The notes under the pieces were generated by a model that worked only from the letters and a program-made list of their open reading frames with translations, had not been told where the DNA came from and made no database searches. Made by a program: the position numbers and the translations under genes. Below are positions 1-6,643 of a DNA stretch of 7,457 bases, piece by piece (the first letter of the stretch is position 1; each line of letters starts with the position of its first letter). This DNA is from UMGS1696 sp964621165 (GTDB lineage Bacteria > Bacillota > Clostridia > Oscillospirales > CAG-272): the NCBI GenBank assembly GCA_964621165.1, contig CAZULC010000031.1, positions 1 to 7,457 on the forward strand, given 5' to 3'.

Positions 1-625
1 GAAAAGGCGCAGACAGTTTCGCCCTGGTCAGCAGAGGTCACCTCAGTGACCGCATGTGGCGGCGTTTGGCGAGAAAGCTCTTGTGAATCCGGACGAATGA
101 GGGGTATTTCGCGGCGATGTCGTCATGTTTTCCGTATAAAGCGGCAGTTTCGTTTTTCGTATGCAGAATAACACGGCGAAGATTGCTTTCAAAATACAGA
201 ATATCCCGACATGGAAAGCGGTATGTTCTGCGCTCAAATTCGTAGGTGAAATATTTGTCCGACCGGTCGAGCAGTTCCCTCTCGATATCCTTCCAGATAA
301 TCGGCAGACCCGCGTCTATCTGGTCCTTCAGCATATACCTGAATGCCTTGACTTCATATCCGGTCTGCATAAATTCTATTTTGCTTGTGATGAAGACGAT
401 AAGCACATCATCATCCAGCTCACGTATTTCGCGGGCAAGGGATATTCCGTCTATCCCCGGCATCATTATATCGAGAAAAAGCACGTCGTACCGTTTTTCT
501 GCGGTTATGGCTTCAAGAAGTACAGCGGGGTTTATATAGCCATCGGTTTCTTCGTCTAAAAGAACGCTTCAGATTTTTTCAATATGCGGCGGTTCGTCGT
601 CACATATGGCTATTTTGTATTGCAT
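1..625 (-). pseudogene. LytTR-type response regulator, disrupted by a nonsense codon and a frameshift (3' end cut by window)
   Basis: Read from the ATG at 625, which has an AGAGGA ribosome site at 635-630, the protein opens as a receiver domain (MQYKIAICDDEPPH, with acidic pair D9/D10). A TGA at 571-569 replaces codon 19. The same frame continues through the phosphoacceptor D52 in LFLDIMMPGIDG and into a LytTR DNA-binding domain (YFES..., then FVRIHKSFL). That frame ends at a TGA at 40-38, too early for the domain. From position 50 a neighbouring frame reads VTEVTSADQGETVCAF, which resembles the expected LytTR continuation, so a net one-base loss near 51-55 is likely. The usual receiver Lys-Pro is Lys-Asp here (RYMLKD). 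LytTR regulators normally work with a membrane histidine kinase; none is visible. It is the last visible gene of the leftward operon, 31 bases after the kinase. The family call is firm. Whether the lesions are biological or assembly errors cannot be settled from this sequence. Confidence 0.82.
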
Positions 626-656
626 CAATTCCTCTTTCGTCAAATGCTGAGCGGCG

Positions 657-1703
657 TTAAACGGGAACTTCATAAAGCTTTGTCAGCTTATCCCAAATCC
701 GCTCGAGGTGTTCTCTGATTTTTTCTTTATCTCCGTTTTTGACGGCATTGACAAGGCTGTTGTCGTCCCATCTGATGTTGGTAAGCCAGAAAGCGTCGAT
801 TATCGCACGGAGATATGGGATATATGTAAGCTCATCCGGGGTGAAGTCGCGGGTCGAGCGGTAGCCTTTGTAGAACGCAGCGAGGATTTTAGGTCGAACG
901 CTTTGGTTTTTCCCACCGGACTCATTCTCGTAGTCCATGAGCCTTGCTTCAAAGTCAGCCTGCATTACGGCGTCGCAGAAGAGGTTGTTGTCCCCGCAGC
1001 GGTTGAAGTCGTAAATTCCAACTTTTCCTTCGGCGGTCAGGTACATGTTGCAGTCGCTTATATCTCCCTGCACGGCGTGTCTCGGTTCGAATTTCAGCGG
1101 GGAGAGAATTGTCATGTATTCGTTATATTTGTCCTTGATTTTACAGTAAAGTGGTTTTTCTTCTTCCGGAATGGCGGATTCTGATTCAAGAAAATCGTCG
1201 CAGCCGAAAAGGTCATTTCTGCCAAACGGGTCGAAGAGGACTTCATTTTTAACGTGGAGGCTGTGTTTTTCTGCGATATTGTGCGTTTCAGCCAGCAGTC
1301 TGCCTGTTTTTTCGGCGATTTCTTCTGTGACGATCTTTATTTCTCCCTCGACAAACTGTTCTACCGTGACGCTTACGTCGTATCCGTTTATTGTGTACCA
1401 GCGGGCGAAGTTTCCATTTGATTTATACTGCCGCGGGGTTGCGATTCCGTTGTTCATCAGTGCTTCGGCAAAACGGCTCTGGCTTTCGATAATTTCAAGG
1501 GTTACGTCGGCTTCGTTTTTCAGCCTTACCACAACCGGTGGAGTTGATTCAAACTCCGCTTTGACGATGAGCCGTACTTCCTTTGAGTCAGGGTTCCCCT
1601 TTTCGTAGTCATAACGCTGAAGTTCGGCGTAGGATTTCAACTTTGAATTGACGTTAAAGTCGGTGAGTATTGTCCGGATGTCTGAGTTGGTGACTGTAAA
1701 CAT
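657..1703 (-). CDS. Aminoglycoside phosphotransferase/choline kinase-fold protein
   Basis: This is an intact 348-residue cytoplasmic protein with the layout of the APH (phosphotransferase enzyme) family. The N-lobe has a VVVRLK strand (57-62) and a likely helix at 66-84. A hinge-like VEQFVEG lies at 114-120. The Brenner catalytic motif is at 211-221, with D214 as presumed base and N219, and the metal-binding segment is IYDFNRCG (230-237) with D232. The family usually has His-Gly-Asp at the catalytic loop; here it is Gln-Gly-Asp (Q212). The substrate cannot be inferred: relatives phosphorylate aminoglycosides, choline, homoserine or sugars, and resistance should not be assumed. The ATG at 1703 is supported by AGGAGAG at 1713-1707. 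It starts 20 bases after the membrane-protein gene and precedes the regulator, so the three are probably co-transcribed. It is the only gene of that operon without a visible lesion. Confidence 0.8.
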   Translation of the reverse strand: MFTVTNSDIRTILTDFNVNSKLKSYAELQRYDYEKGNPDSKEVRLIVKAEFESTPPVVVRLKNEADVTLEIIESQSRFAEALMNNGIATPRQYKSNGNFARWYTINGYDVSVTVEQFVEGEIKIVTEEIAEKTGRLLAETHNIAEKHSLHVKNEVLFDPFGRNDLFGCDDFLESESAIPEEEKPLYCKIKDKYNEYMTILSPLKFEPRHAVQGDISDCNMYLTAEGKVGIYDFNRCGDNNLFCDAVMQADFEARLMDYENESGGKNQSVRPKILAAFYKGYRSTRDFTPDELTYIPYLRAIIDAFWLTNIRWDDNSLVNAVKNGDKEKIREHLERIWDKLTKLYEVPV

Positions 1704-1723
1704 GGTCTCTCCTGTTTTGGTTA

Positions 1724-2621
1724 TTATTGCTTTAATTTACGTACTGCATGAATTATCATGTATAATGTTATGATTATCGACAACAGTGTCAAGGCTGAGC
1801 CGGTTATGGTGTTCATCATCTGGCGGAATGTGCTGGCATCCCCTCCGAACTGGACGAGCATTGCGCTTTGCAGAGCCATGACGGACATTGCGGCTCCGAT
1901 TAAACTCACGGCTTTGGACGCGGACAGGATTGGACTGCCTATTTTTCGGTATTTCGAGATATTGACCACCGCCATTATTGCCGAGTAGAAGGTATAGAGT
2001 GCCTGCAGGTATATTACGTAGCCGGGGTATGTGTAGTATCGGTTATCGCGGACCATCAGCGCAAGCATTCCGGCTACCGCTGTGTTCAGCAGAAGCATGA
2101 GCAGAGCGCACCTAAGATAAGCTTTGTACTCGAACGATATTTTTTCCGTCGGACGCTGGATTTGCTTTGATTTATGTATGCTTCGGCTCAGGGACAGTCT
2201 GATCAGGGTCAGGAAAAAAATAGTATCCTGCCATTGCTCCGAACCATACTGATTCATATAGTACAGACGTGATTGTGCGGAATACAACGTACAGCGCGTT
2301 CACGGCAAGTCCCTGATAGATGGAAAACTCCCGACGTAAGCTGTTGTCACTCATGTACCGCTGTATCAATCTGCTTTTGCTTATAATCGGTATACTGGAG
2401 AAGCTCTCTTTATTTATGGATTTTGCTGCTTGCACGATTTTTATCACAGCGACTGTCAGTGTGTAGGCGGAAATCAGGTACGCGGCGTATGCGAGAGGAG
2501 TTTGATTATATTTTTCTGAAAAAGCCATAATAAGCATGACTGCTGAAATCGGAATCAACGTTATTACCGCTGCGTTCGGCGGGGTGAAGATCTTTTTTAC
2601 CGCGTTCCGGACTTAATCCAT
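1724..2621 (-). pseudogene. Polytopic membrane protein of unknown function, split by an early stop and a frameshift
   Basis: Two overlapping same-strand open frames (2558-2172 and 2287-1724) join into one hydrophobic protein of about 298 residues if one base is removed from the seven-T run at 2220-2214 (coding strand). The first frame reads ...GAMAGYYFF and then leaves into PDPDQ; the second continues FLTLIRLSLSRS. Upstream, the frame extends to an ATG at 2621 but has a TAA at codon 3 (2615-2613): MD, stop, VRNAVKKIFTPPNAAV. An AGGA lies 11 bases before that ATG. About seven or eight membrane segments are visible, including AAVITLIPISAVMLIMAF, the LLMLLLNTAVAGMLALMV stretch and a final IITLYMIIHAV. 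The sequence resembles conserved uncharacterised Clostridia membrane proteins as I recall them; no function is known to me. TTG at 2558 could restart translation, but it would still meet the frameshift. It is the first gene of the leftward operon. Confidence 0.72.
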
Positions 2622-2665
2622 AACTGAATCATTCCTGCCATGAGAAATTTACGGAGGTTTTATTT

Positions 2666-2694
2666 ATTATACTACACTTTTATGAATTTTTCCA
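2666..2694 (-). promoter_or_regulatory. Leftward sigma-A-type promoter for the membrane protein/kinase/regulator operon
   Basis: On the minus strand a TGGAAA -35 box (2694-2689) is separated by exactly 17 bases from a perfect TATAAT -10 box (2671-2666). Transcription would start near 2659, about 38 bases before the ATG at 2621. The -35 matches four of six consensus bases. It is the best-placed candidate for the leftward genes. Confidence 0.6.
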
Positions 2695-2813
2695 CTTTTG
2701 AGCTGACATGAAGAGGAATAATTCCCGTTTTTTACCGCATCAAATATTTTTTCTTCAAACATGGAAATATATAATATTTTTTATATCTTTTTAAAGATTT
2801 TCTTCAAAAAATG

Positions 2814-2842
2814 TTGCTAATGAGCAAGATATCTGATATAAT
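2814..2842 (+). promoter_or_regulatory. Rightward sigma-A-type promoter for the degV-fakA operon
   Basis: TTGCTA (2814-2819), a 17-base spacer and a perfect TATAAT (2837-2842) lie 37 bases before the degV start codon, giving a leader of about 30 bases. The ribosome site AGAGGG at 2867-2872 sits 7 bases before the ATG. The 238-base region 2642-2879 holds this promoter and the divergent leftward one. The rest is AT-rich sequence without a convincing small gene. Confidence 0.75.
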
Positions 2843-2879
2843 AATCTTATAAAACAAAATCAGAAAAGAGGGCGGGATT

Positions 2880-3746
2880 ATGAGCGAATATGTAATTTAT
2901 ACGGACTCGGGATGCGATATACCGGGTGAAGTTATCAAAGGATGGGGCGCGAAGTACTGCAACTTTACTTTTGTGTTCAATGATTCGGAGAAAATCTATA
3001 CTCCCGACACACTGCGCGCCGGTGAATTTTATGCCAAAATGCGTGCCGGACTTGTGGCGAAAACCTCAGCTATCTCAAGCGGCGTATTCATGGAGGCATT
3101 TGAAGAGGAGCTGAAAAACGGAAGGAATATTCTCTACATTGGCTTTACGTCAACCTTAAGCAGTACCTACAGCTTCGGCAAGGTGGCAGCGGACTCACTG
3201 CAGGATAAATATCCGGAGAGGAAGATTATCACGCTTGACTCAAACTGTGCGTCAGGCGGATTCGCGATGCTTGTTTACCTCACCACATTGAAGCAGAAGG
3301 AAGGCGCGGACATCGAGGAAGCCGCTCAATATGCCCGGGATATGCGTCCTAATATATCACACTGGTTCACGGTGGACGACCTTGTTTACCTCAAGCGGGG
3401 CGGAAGAGTCAGCAGTGCCACGGTGTTTGTGGGCGGTATGCTTGGAATCAAGCCGGTCATGCACCTTGACGACGCGGGTGAGCTGACTGTCGTTTCCAAA
3501 GTTCGCGGAAGAAAAACCGCCATCAATGGAGTTGCGGAGAAGTTCGGCGCGACGGCTGTTGATCCTGAGAACGGTCCGGTGTTTATCTCACAGGCTTACT
3601 GTCTGGCTGACGCGGAATATCTGAAAAAGCTTCTGTTCGAAAAATACGGCGCTAAGAATGTTGAAATTTACGACCATGGTTCTCTGACAGGCGCACATAC
3701 GGGTCCGGGAACATTGGCGGCGTTTTTTGTGGGTACCGGAAGATAA
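2880..3746 (+). CDS. degV: DegV-family fatty acid-binding protein (FakB-like)
   Basis: This is a complete 288-residue protein with the full DegV fold. The opening YTDSGCDIP (7-15) is the usual TDS..D signature. TSAISSG (62-68) and FTSTLSSTYS (89-98) supply the Thr/Ser residues that contact the lipid carboxylate. LKRGGRVSSA (171-180) contains the conserved Arg (R173), and GAHTGPGTLAAFF (271-283) is the C-terminal signature with H273. By family knowledge these cytoplasmic proteins bind a fatty acid in a buried pocket and hand it to the kinase FakA for phosphorylation; the acyl phosphate then enters phospholipid synthesis. The FakA-type kinase starts 2 bases downstream, which strongly supports that role. 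Clostridia often carry several DegV paralogues with different lipid preference, and which lipid this one binds cannot be read here. The ATG has its own ribosome site and a strong promoter upstream. Confidence 0.93.
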   Translation: MSEYVIYTDSGCDIPGEVIKGWGAKYCNFTFVFNDSEKIYTPDTLRAGEFYAKMRAGLVAKTSAISSGVFMEAFEEELKNGRNILYIGFTSTLSSTYSFGKVAADSLQDKYPERKIITLDSNCASGGFAMLVYLTTLKQKEGADIEEAAQYARDMRPNISHWFTVDDLVYLKRGGRVSSATVFVGGMLGIKPVMHLDDAGELTVVSKVRGRKTAINGVAEKFGATAVDPENGPVFISQAYCLADAEYLKKLLFEKYGAKNVEIYDHGSLTGAHTGPGTLAAFFVGTGR

Positions 3747-3748
3747 TT

Positions 3749-5539
3749 ATGGAAGCGGACGTACAGTTGATGGAAGAAATGATTAACACTAAAGAAGTTT
3801 TAGAAAATAAAAACAGCGGTCCGGATTTGCTCGATGGAAGTTCCTTCAGGAAAGCTGTACTTGGAGGAGCCGCAAATCTGAGGCATCACGCAGGCGAGGT
3901 AAACGACCTTAACGTGTTCCCAGTACCCGACGGCGACACAGGAGACAACATGCGCATGACCATCGAAGGCGGTCTTGACAGCATTATCTCCACTGAGGCG
4001 GAATTGTCCCTTGGAGAGGCGGCTTCCAATGTGGCTCACGGAATGCTGATCGGCGCGCGCGGCAACTCCGGTGTGATTTTATCCCAGCTTTTCGACGGAA
4101 TCGCGGCGGGGCTGAAAAACTGCGACAAAGCTGACGTAATAACCGTGGGTGCGGCTCTTGCTCTTGGAGTGAAGCAGGCTTACCGGGCGGTTCTCACCCC
4201 TACTGAGGGAACCATACTTACGGTGGCACGGGAGTCAGTGGAGTACGCCGTCAGTCGTATTGACGAGAACAGCACCCTCGCTTCCCTGTTCGGCGATTTA
4301 CTCTCAGAAATGGGTGAGTCATTGAAGCGGACTCCGGAGATGCTGGATGTGCTCAAACAGGCTGGTGTGGTTGACAGCGGCGGCGCGGGGTTATACTATA
4401 TCACTGAGGGCATGGTTATGTCCTTCGGCGGGGATTTATCGACGGTTATTCCTGATTATTCTGCCGAAAACAAAGTCAAAAGCATAACAAGCGGCGGTTC
4501 TATAGTGGCGGACTACTCGGCGTTCAATGAGGACAGCGAGATGGTGTACGGCTACTGCACGGAACTGCTTCTACAGTTGCAAAAAAAGAAAGTCGACATT
4601 GCGTCCTTCGATATTGGTGTTATACAGGACTTTCTCAACGACGTGGGGGATTCGGTTGTGGCGGTTTTGAACGGCAGCATTGTAAAAATTCACGTCCACA
4701 CCATGGCTCCTGAGAAGGTGCTTGAATTTTGCCGCAGGTATGGCGAATTTCTCAACGTAAAAATCGAGAACATGACCCTCCAGCACAGCGAAATCGCGGA
4801 TTACGGCGAAAATCAGGCCGCAGTCAGTGCCGGTACGGATTCCGACAAAAATGAGGCTGCCTTGGGTGGGCGGAAGAGGTACGGCGTGGCGGCTGTCGTC
4901 AGCGGAGAGGGGCTTGAGCAGTTGTTTTCCGAGCTTGGCACGGACGTTATTATTCACGGCGGTCAGACCAACAACCCTTCCACGGCGGAATTTCTCGAGG
5001 CTTTCGCGAAGATCAATGCCGAGCACATTTTTGTGTTCCCCAACAACAAAAATATAATCCTTACCGCAAATCAGGCGGCGGCGAATTACTCCGGTGCTGA
5101 GGTTCATGTTATAAGAAGCCGGGACATCGGAATGGGATACGCGGGACTGTCCTGTGCGGACTTCACTCTCGAAAGTGCTGAGGAGGTTCTCGCCGGAATT
5201 GAATCGCCTATGGGCAATGTTGTGACCGGCTTTGTTTCCACGGCTACACGGGACGTTGTAATGGACGGAGTGGAGGTCAAAAAGGATGACTGCATCTGCT
5301 TTATCGACAAGCGGCTGGTGGGGGCTGAGAAGGACGCAATTTCGGCGGCGGCGTTATTATGCGGCAGTCTTCTCGACGAGGGCGACAGATTCATGCTCAC
5401 CATATTCACGGGCAAGGACGCGGACGAGAGCAAAAACAGCGTCTTGGAAGAGATGATTCGGGAAAGGCATCCGGACACTGAGATTTACTTTACTTCCGGC
5501 GGTCAGGGTGTGTACGAATACATTGTCATGGCGGAGTAA
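3749..5539 (+). CDS. fakA: FakA-type fatty acid kinase, DAK2 domain protein (YloV family)
   Basis: This 596-residue protein has the three-part FakA architecture. The N-terminal DAK2 (DhaL-like) kinase domain contains LNVFPVPDGDTGDNM (54-68; the aspartates bind Mg-ATP), ARGNSGVILSQ (103-113), TPTEGTILTVARE (150-162) and DSGGAGLYY (209-217). The middle domain has YGYC (C270) and KIHVHT (H315, H317), matching the Cys/His/His zinc site described for Staphylococcus aureus FakA. The C-terminal domain, which engages the DegV partner, has GGQTNNPST (404-412) and PNNKNIIL (431-438). The family is usually about 550 residues. The extra length is an N-terminal extension of about 20 residues before LLDGSSF and a polar linker near 352-375. 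The start is uncertain: the ATG at 3749 follows degV by 2 bases with only a weak GGAAG site at 3738-3742, and ATGs at 3770 and 3779 are alternatives. Translational coupling to degV is likely. Confidence 0.93.
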   Translation: MEADVQLMEEMINTKEVLENKNSGPDLLDGSSFRKAVLGGAANLRHHAGEVNDLNVFPVPDGDTGDNMRMTIEGGLDSIISTEAELSLGEAASNVAHGMLIGARGNSGVILSQLFDGIAAGLKNCDKADVITVGAALALGVKQAYRAVLTPTEGTILTVARESVEYAVSRIDENSTLASLFGDLLSEMGESLKRTPEMLDVLKQAGVVDSGGAGLYYITEGMVMSFGGDLSTVIPDYSAENKVKSITSGGSIVADYSAFNEDSEMVYGYCTELLLQLQKKKVDIASFDIGVIQDFLNDVGDSVVAVLNGSIVKIHVHTMAPEKVLEFCRRYGEFLNVKIENMTLQHSEIADYGENQAAVSAGTDSDKNEAALGGRKRYGVAAVVSGEGLEQLFSELGTDVIIHGGQTNNPSTAEFLEAFAKINAEHIFVFPNNKNIILTANQAAANYSGAEVHVIRSRDIGMGYAGLSCADFTLESAEEVLAGIESPMGNVVTGFVSTATRDVVMDGVEVKKDDCICFIDKRLVGAEKDAISAAALLCGSLLDEGDRFMLTIFTGKDADESKNSVLEEMIRERHPDTEIYFTSGGQGVYEYIVMAE

Positions 5540-5556
5540 ACTTTACAGAATATGCA

Positions 5557-5585
5557 TTGATTTATCCGCAGCTTGACTATATAAT
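5557..5585 (+). promoter_or_regulatory. Sigma-A-type promoter for the small DGPT-motif gene
   Basis: TTGATT (5557-5562), 17 bases, then a perfect TATAAT (5580-5585). It lies just after the fakA stop and 36 bases before the GTG start of the small gene. No clear intrinsic terminator separates it from fakA, so read-through from the upstream operon is also possible. Confidence 0.7.
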
Positions 5586-5621
5586 GTTAACTGAAATATC
5601 ATTTTGAAGGAAGGGTTTTTA

Positions 5622-5762
5622 GTGAAATACAGGAAAAAGCTGATCCGAGTGATTATTATTGCGGCTGTCGTAATTATTGTGATTTCCGAGATAGTTTCAT
5701 ATCACAACATGACCGAGATTATCGAAGAGCCGGACGGTCCCACTGCAGTGGCTTTCGGGTAA
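5622..5762 (+). CDS. Small single-span membrane peptide with C-terminal DGPTAV motif (46 aa)
   Basis: This short gene starts with GTG, preceded by a strong AAGGAAGGG ribosome site (5607-5615) at a 6-base spacing. The peptide opens with a basic MKYRKK, has one hydrophobic helix (about 7-25, rich in Ile/Val), and ends with an acidic tail, IIEEPDGPTAVAFG. The lysine-rich start predicts the N-terminus inside and the tail outside. The tail resembles the GGADGPTAIFV signature of the beta subunit of sodium-pumping decarboxylases. From memory, many Clostridia encode short membrane peptides with the same ending that databases name after that subunit; those are far too short to be the enzyme, and their function is unknown to me. 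The gene has its own promoter and a probable terminator, so it is likely monocistronic (transcript of about 220 bases). A GTG start with so good a ribosome site makes a real gene likely. Confidence 0.72.
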   Translation: MKYRKKLIRVIIIAAVVIIVISEIVSYHNMTEIIEEPDGPTAVAFG

Positions 5763-5778
5763 AGTAAATACAGAAAGA

Positions 5779-5807
5779 GGAAAGTCAGAGGCTCACTTTG
5801 ACTTTTT
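5779..5807 (+). terminator. Probable intrinsic terminator after the small DGPT-motif gene
   Basis: The arms AAAGTCA (5781-5787) and TGACTTT (5799-5805) form a 7-base-pair stem, extendable by two G-U pairs, with an 11-base loop. A T-rich run follows directly (5803-5820). The stem is AT-rich and therefore moderate in strength. It sits 18 bases after the small gene's stop and upstream of the next promoter, as expected for a terminator. Confidence 0.55.
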
Positions 5808-5852
5808 CTTTTGTTAATTTTTTTATTCCGAGGAAAATTTCGCTGAAGGATG

Positions 5853-5881
5853 TTGATTTTACAGCGGTTTTGTTATATAAT
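5853..5881 (+). promoter_or_regulatory. Sigma-A-type promoter for the NifU-like/GGGtGRT operon
   Basis: TTGATT (5853-5858), 17 bases, then a perfect TATAAT (5876-5881). This is the same -35 box and spacing as the promoter of the small gene upstream. Transcription would start near 5888. The leader of about 39 bases contains the ribosome site AAAGGAGA at 5911-5918. Confidence 0.75.
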
Positions 5882-5906
5882 ATAGGTTGAGCAAAATCCA
5901 TATTAT
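5877..5906 (+). repeat. Inverted repeat over the -10 box and start point (candidate operator)
   Basis: ATAATAT (5877-5883) and its exact reverse complement ATATTAT (5900-5906) flank a 16-base centre. A further GG/CC pair (5885-5886 and 5898-5899) extends the symmetry with one unpaired base. The left arm overlaps the -10 box, so it would not be a hairpin in the RNA; a protein-binding site is the more natural reading. The arms are AT-rich, so chance is a real possibility. Confidence 0.3.
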
Positions 5907-5926
5907 TTGCAAAGGAGACTATTAAC

Positions 5927-6625
5927 ATGAGCATTGAATACACACGCGAAGTAGAAGAGATGTGTGTTGTTGCAAAAGGTCCTAAGCACGGTCCTGCTCC
6001 GATTCCGGAAGAGGGCAAGTGGGTTCAGGCCTACGAAGTAAAGGATATTTCCGGTTTCACACACGGTGTGGGCTGGTGTGCTCCTCAGCAGGGCGCGTGC
6101 AAGCTCTCACTCAACATCAAGGACGGCGTTATCGAGGAAGCTCTCGTTGAAACGATTGGCTGCTCCGGTATGACTCACTCCGCCGCTATGGCTGCCGAGA
6201 TTCTTCCCGGAAAGACAATCCTTGAGGCTCTCAATACCGACCTTGTATGCGACGCTATCAACACCGCAATGCGTGAGCTTTTCCTCCAGATCGTTTACGG
6301 ACGTTCACAGTCCGCTTTCTCCGAGGGCGGTCTTAACGTAGGCGCAGGACTTGAGGACCTCGGTAAAGGCACACGCTCCCAGGTCGGCACAATGTATGGC
6401 ACAAAGGCTAAGGGCGTGCGTTACCTTGAAATGGCTGAAGGCTACGTTACAAGAATGGCTCTCGACGAAAACGACGAGGTTATCGGCTATGAATTCGTAT
6501 CCCTTGGAAAGATGACCGATTTCATCAAAAAAGGTATGGAACCCAACGAAGCCTACAAGAAGTCTACAGGTACATACGGCAGATTCGACAGCGCGGTTAA
6601 GTATATTGACCCGCGCAAGCAGTAA
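5927..6625 (+). CDS. NifU/IscU-like iron-sulfur scaffold protein, partner of GGGtGRT protein
   Basis: This is a complete 232-residue cytoplasmic protein. Residues about 45-125 match the NifU N-terminal scaffold pattern. A cysteine-bearing loop (C51 and C58) precedes KLSLNIKDGVIEEA, followed by ETIGCSGMTHSAAMAAEIL (C79), then a helix with C108 (LVCDAINTAMREL). Scaffolds of this family use three cysteines to assemble an Fe-S cluster; C51 or C58, C79 and C108 are the candidates. The canonical C-G-D motif is not present as such. About 100 residues follow (133-232) that ordinary SufU/IscU proteins lack, including GLNVGAGLEDLGKGTRSQVG and a KGVRYLEMAEGYVTRM strand. An N-terminal KGPKHGPAPIPEEGKW stretch also precedes the scaffold. 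The ATG has a good AGGAG site 9 bases upstream. A GGGtGRT gene starts 18 bases downstream in the same operon. The cluster target is unknown. Confidence 0.85.
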   Translation: MSIEYTREVEEMCVVAKGPKHGPAPIPEEGKWVQAYEVKDISGFTHGVGWCAPQQGACKLSLNIKDGVIEEALVETIGCSGMTHSAAMAAEILPGKTILEALNTDLVCDAINTAMRELFLQIVYGRSQSAFSEGGLNVGAGLEDLGKGTRSQVGTMYGTKAKGVRYLEMAEGYVTRMALDENDEVIGYEFVSLGKMTDFIKKGMEPNEAYKKSTGTYGRFDSAVKYIDPRKQ

Positions 6626-6643
6626 TTGAAGGAGGAAGAAAAA

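Noticed and set aside
569..571. In-frame TGA as a selenocysteine or recoded codon
   Set aside because: The residue position in a receiver domain has no redox role, the gene carries a second lesion, and other reading frames in the window use standard stops normally.
708..1184. Plus-strand open frame of 158 codons opposite the kinase
   Set aside because: It is a shadow of the APH-fold gene, which has the ribosome site and catalytic motifs.
2651..2670. Plus-strand CGGAGG that looks like a ribosome site
   Set aside because: No ATG, GTG or TTG with a lasting frame follows at a suitable distance on the plus strand.
2749..2808. Direct repeat TTTTCTTCAAA at 2749-2759 and 2798-2808
   Set aside because: It lies in AT-rich intergenic DNA with only two copies of 11 low-complexity bases, so chance is sufficient.
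4571..5107. Antisense open frame of 178 codons within fakA
   Set aside because: It lies wholly inside conserved FakA domains and its translation shows no recognisable motif.
5531..5569. GCGGA/TCCGC inverted repeat after fakA as a terminator
   Set aside because: The arms are only 5 bases with a 29-base loop and no T run, and the region overlaps the next promoter.
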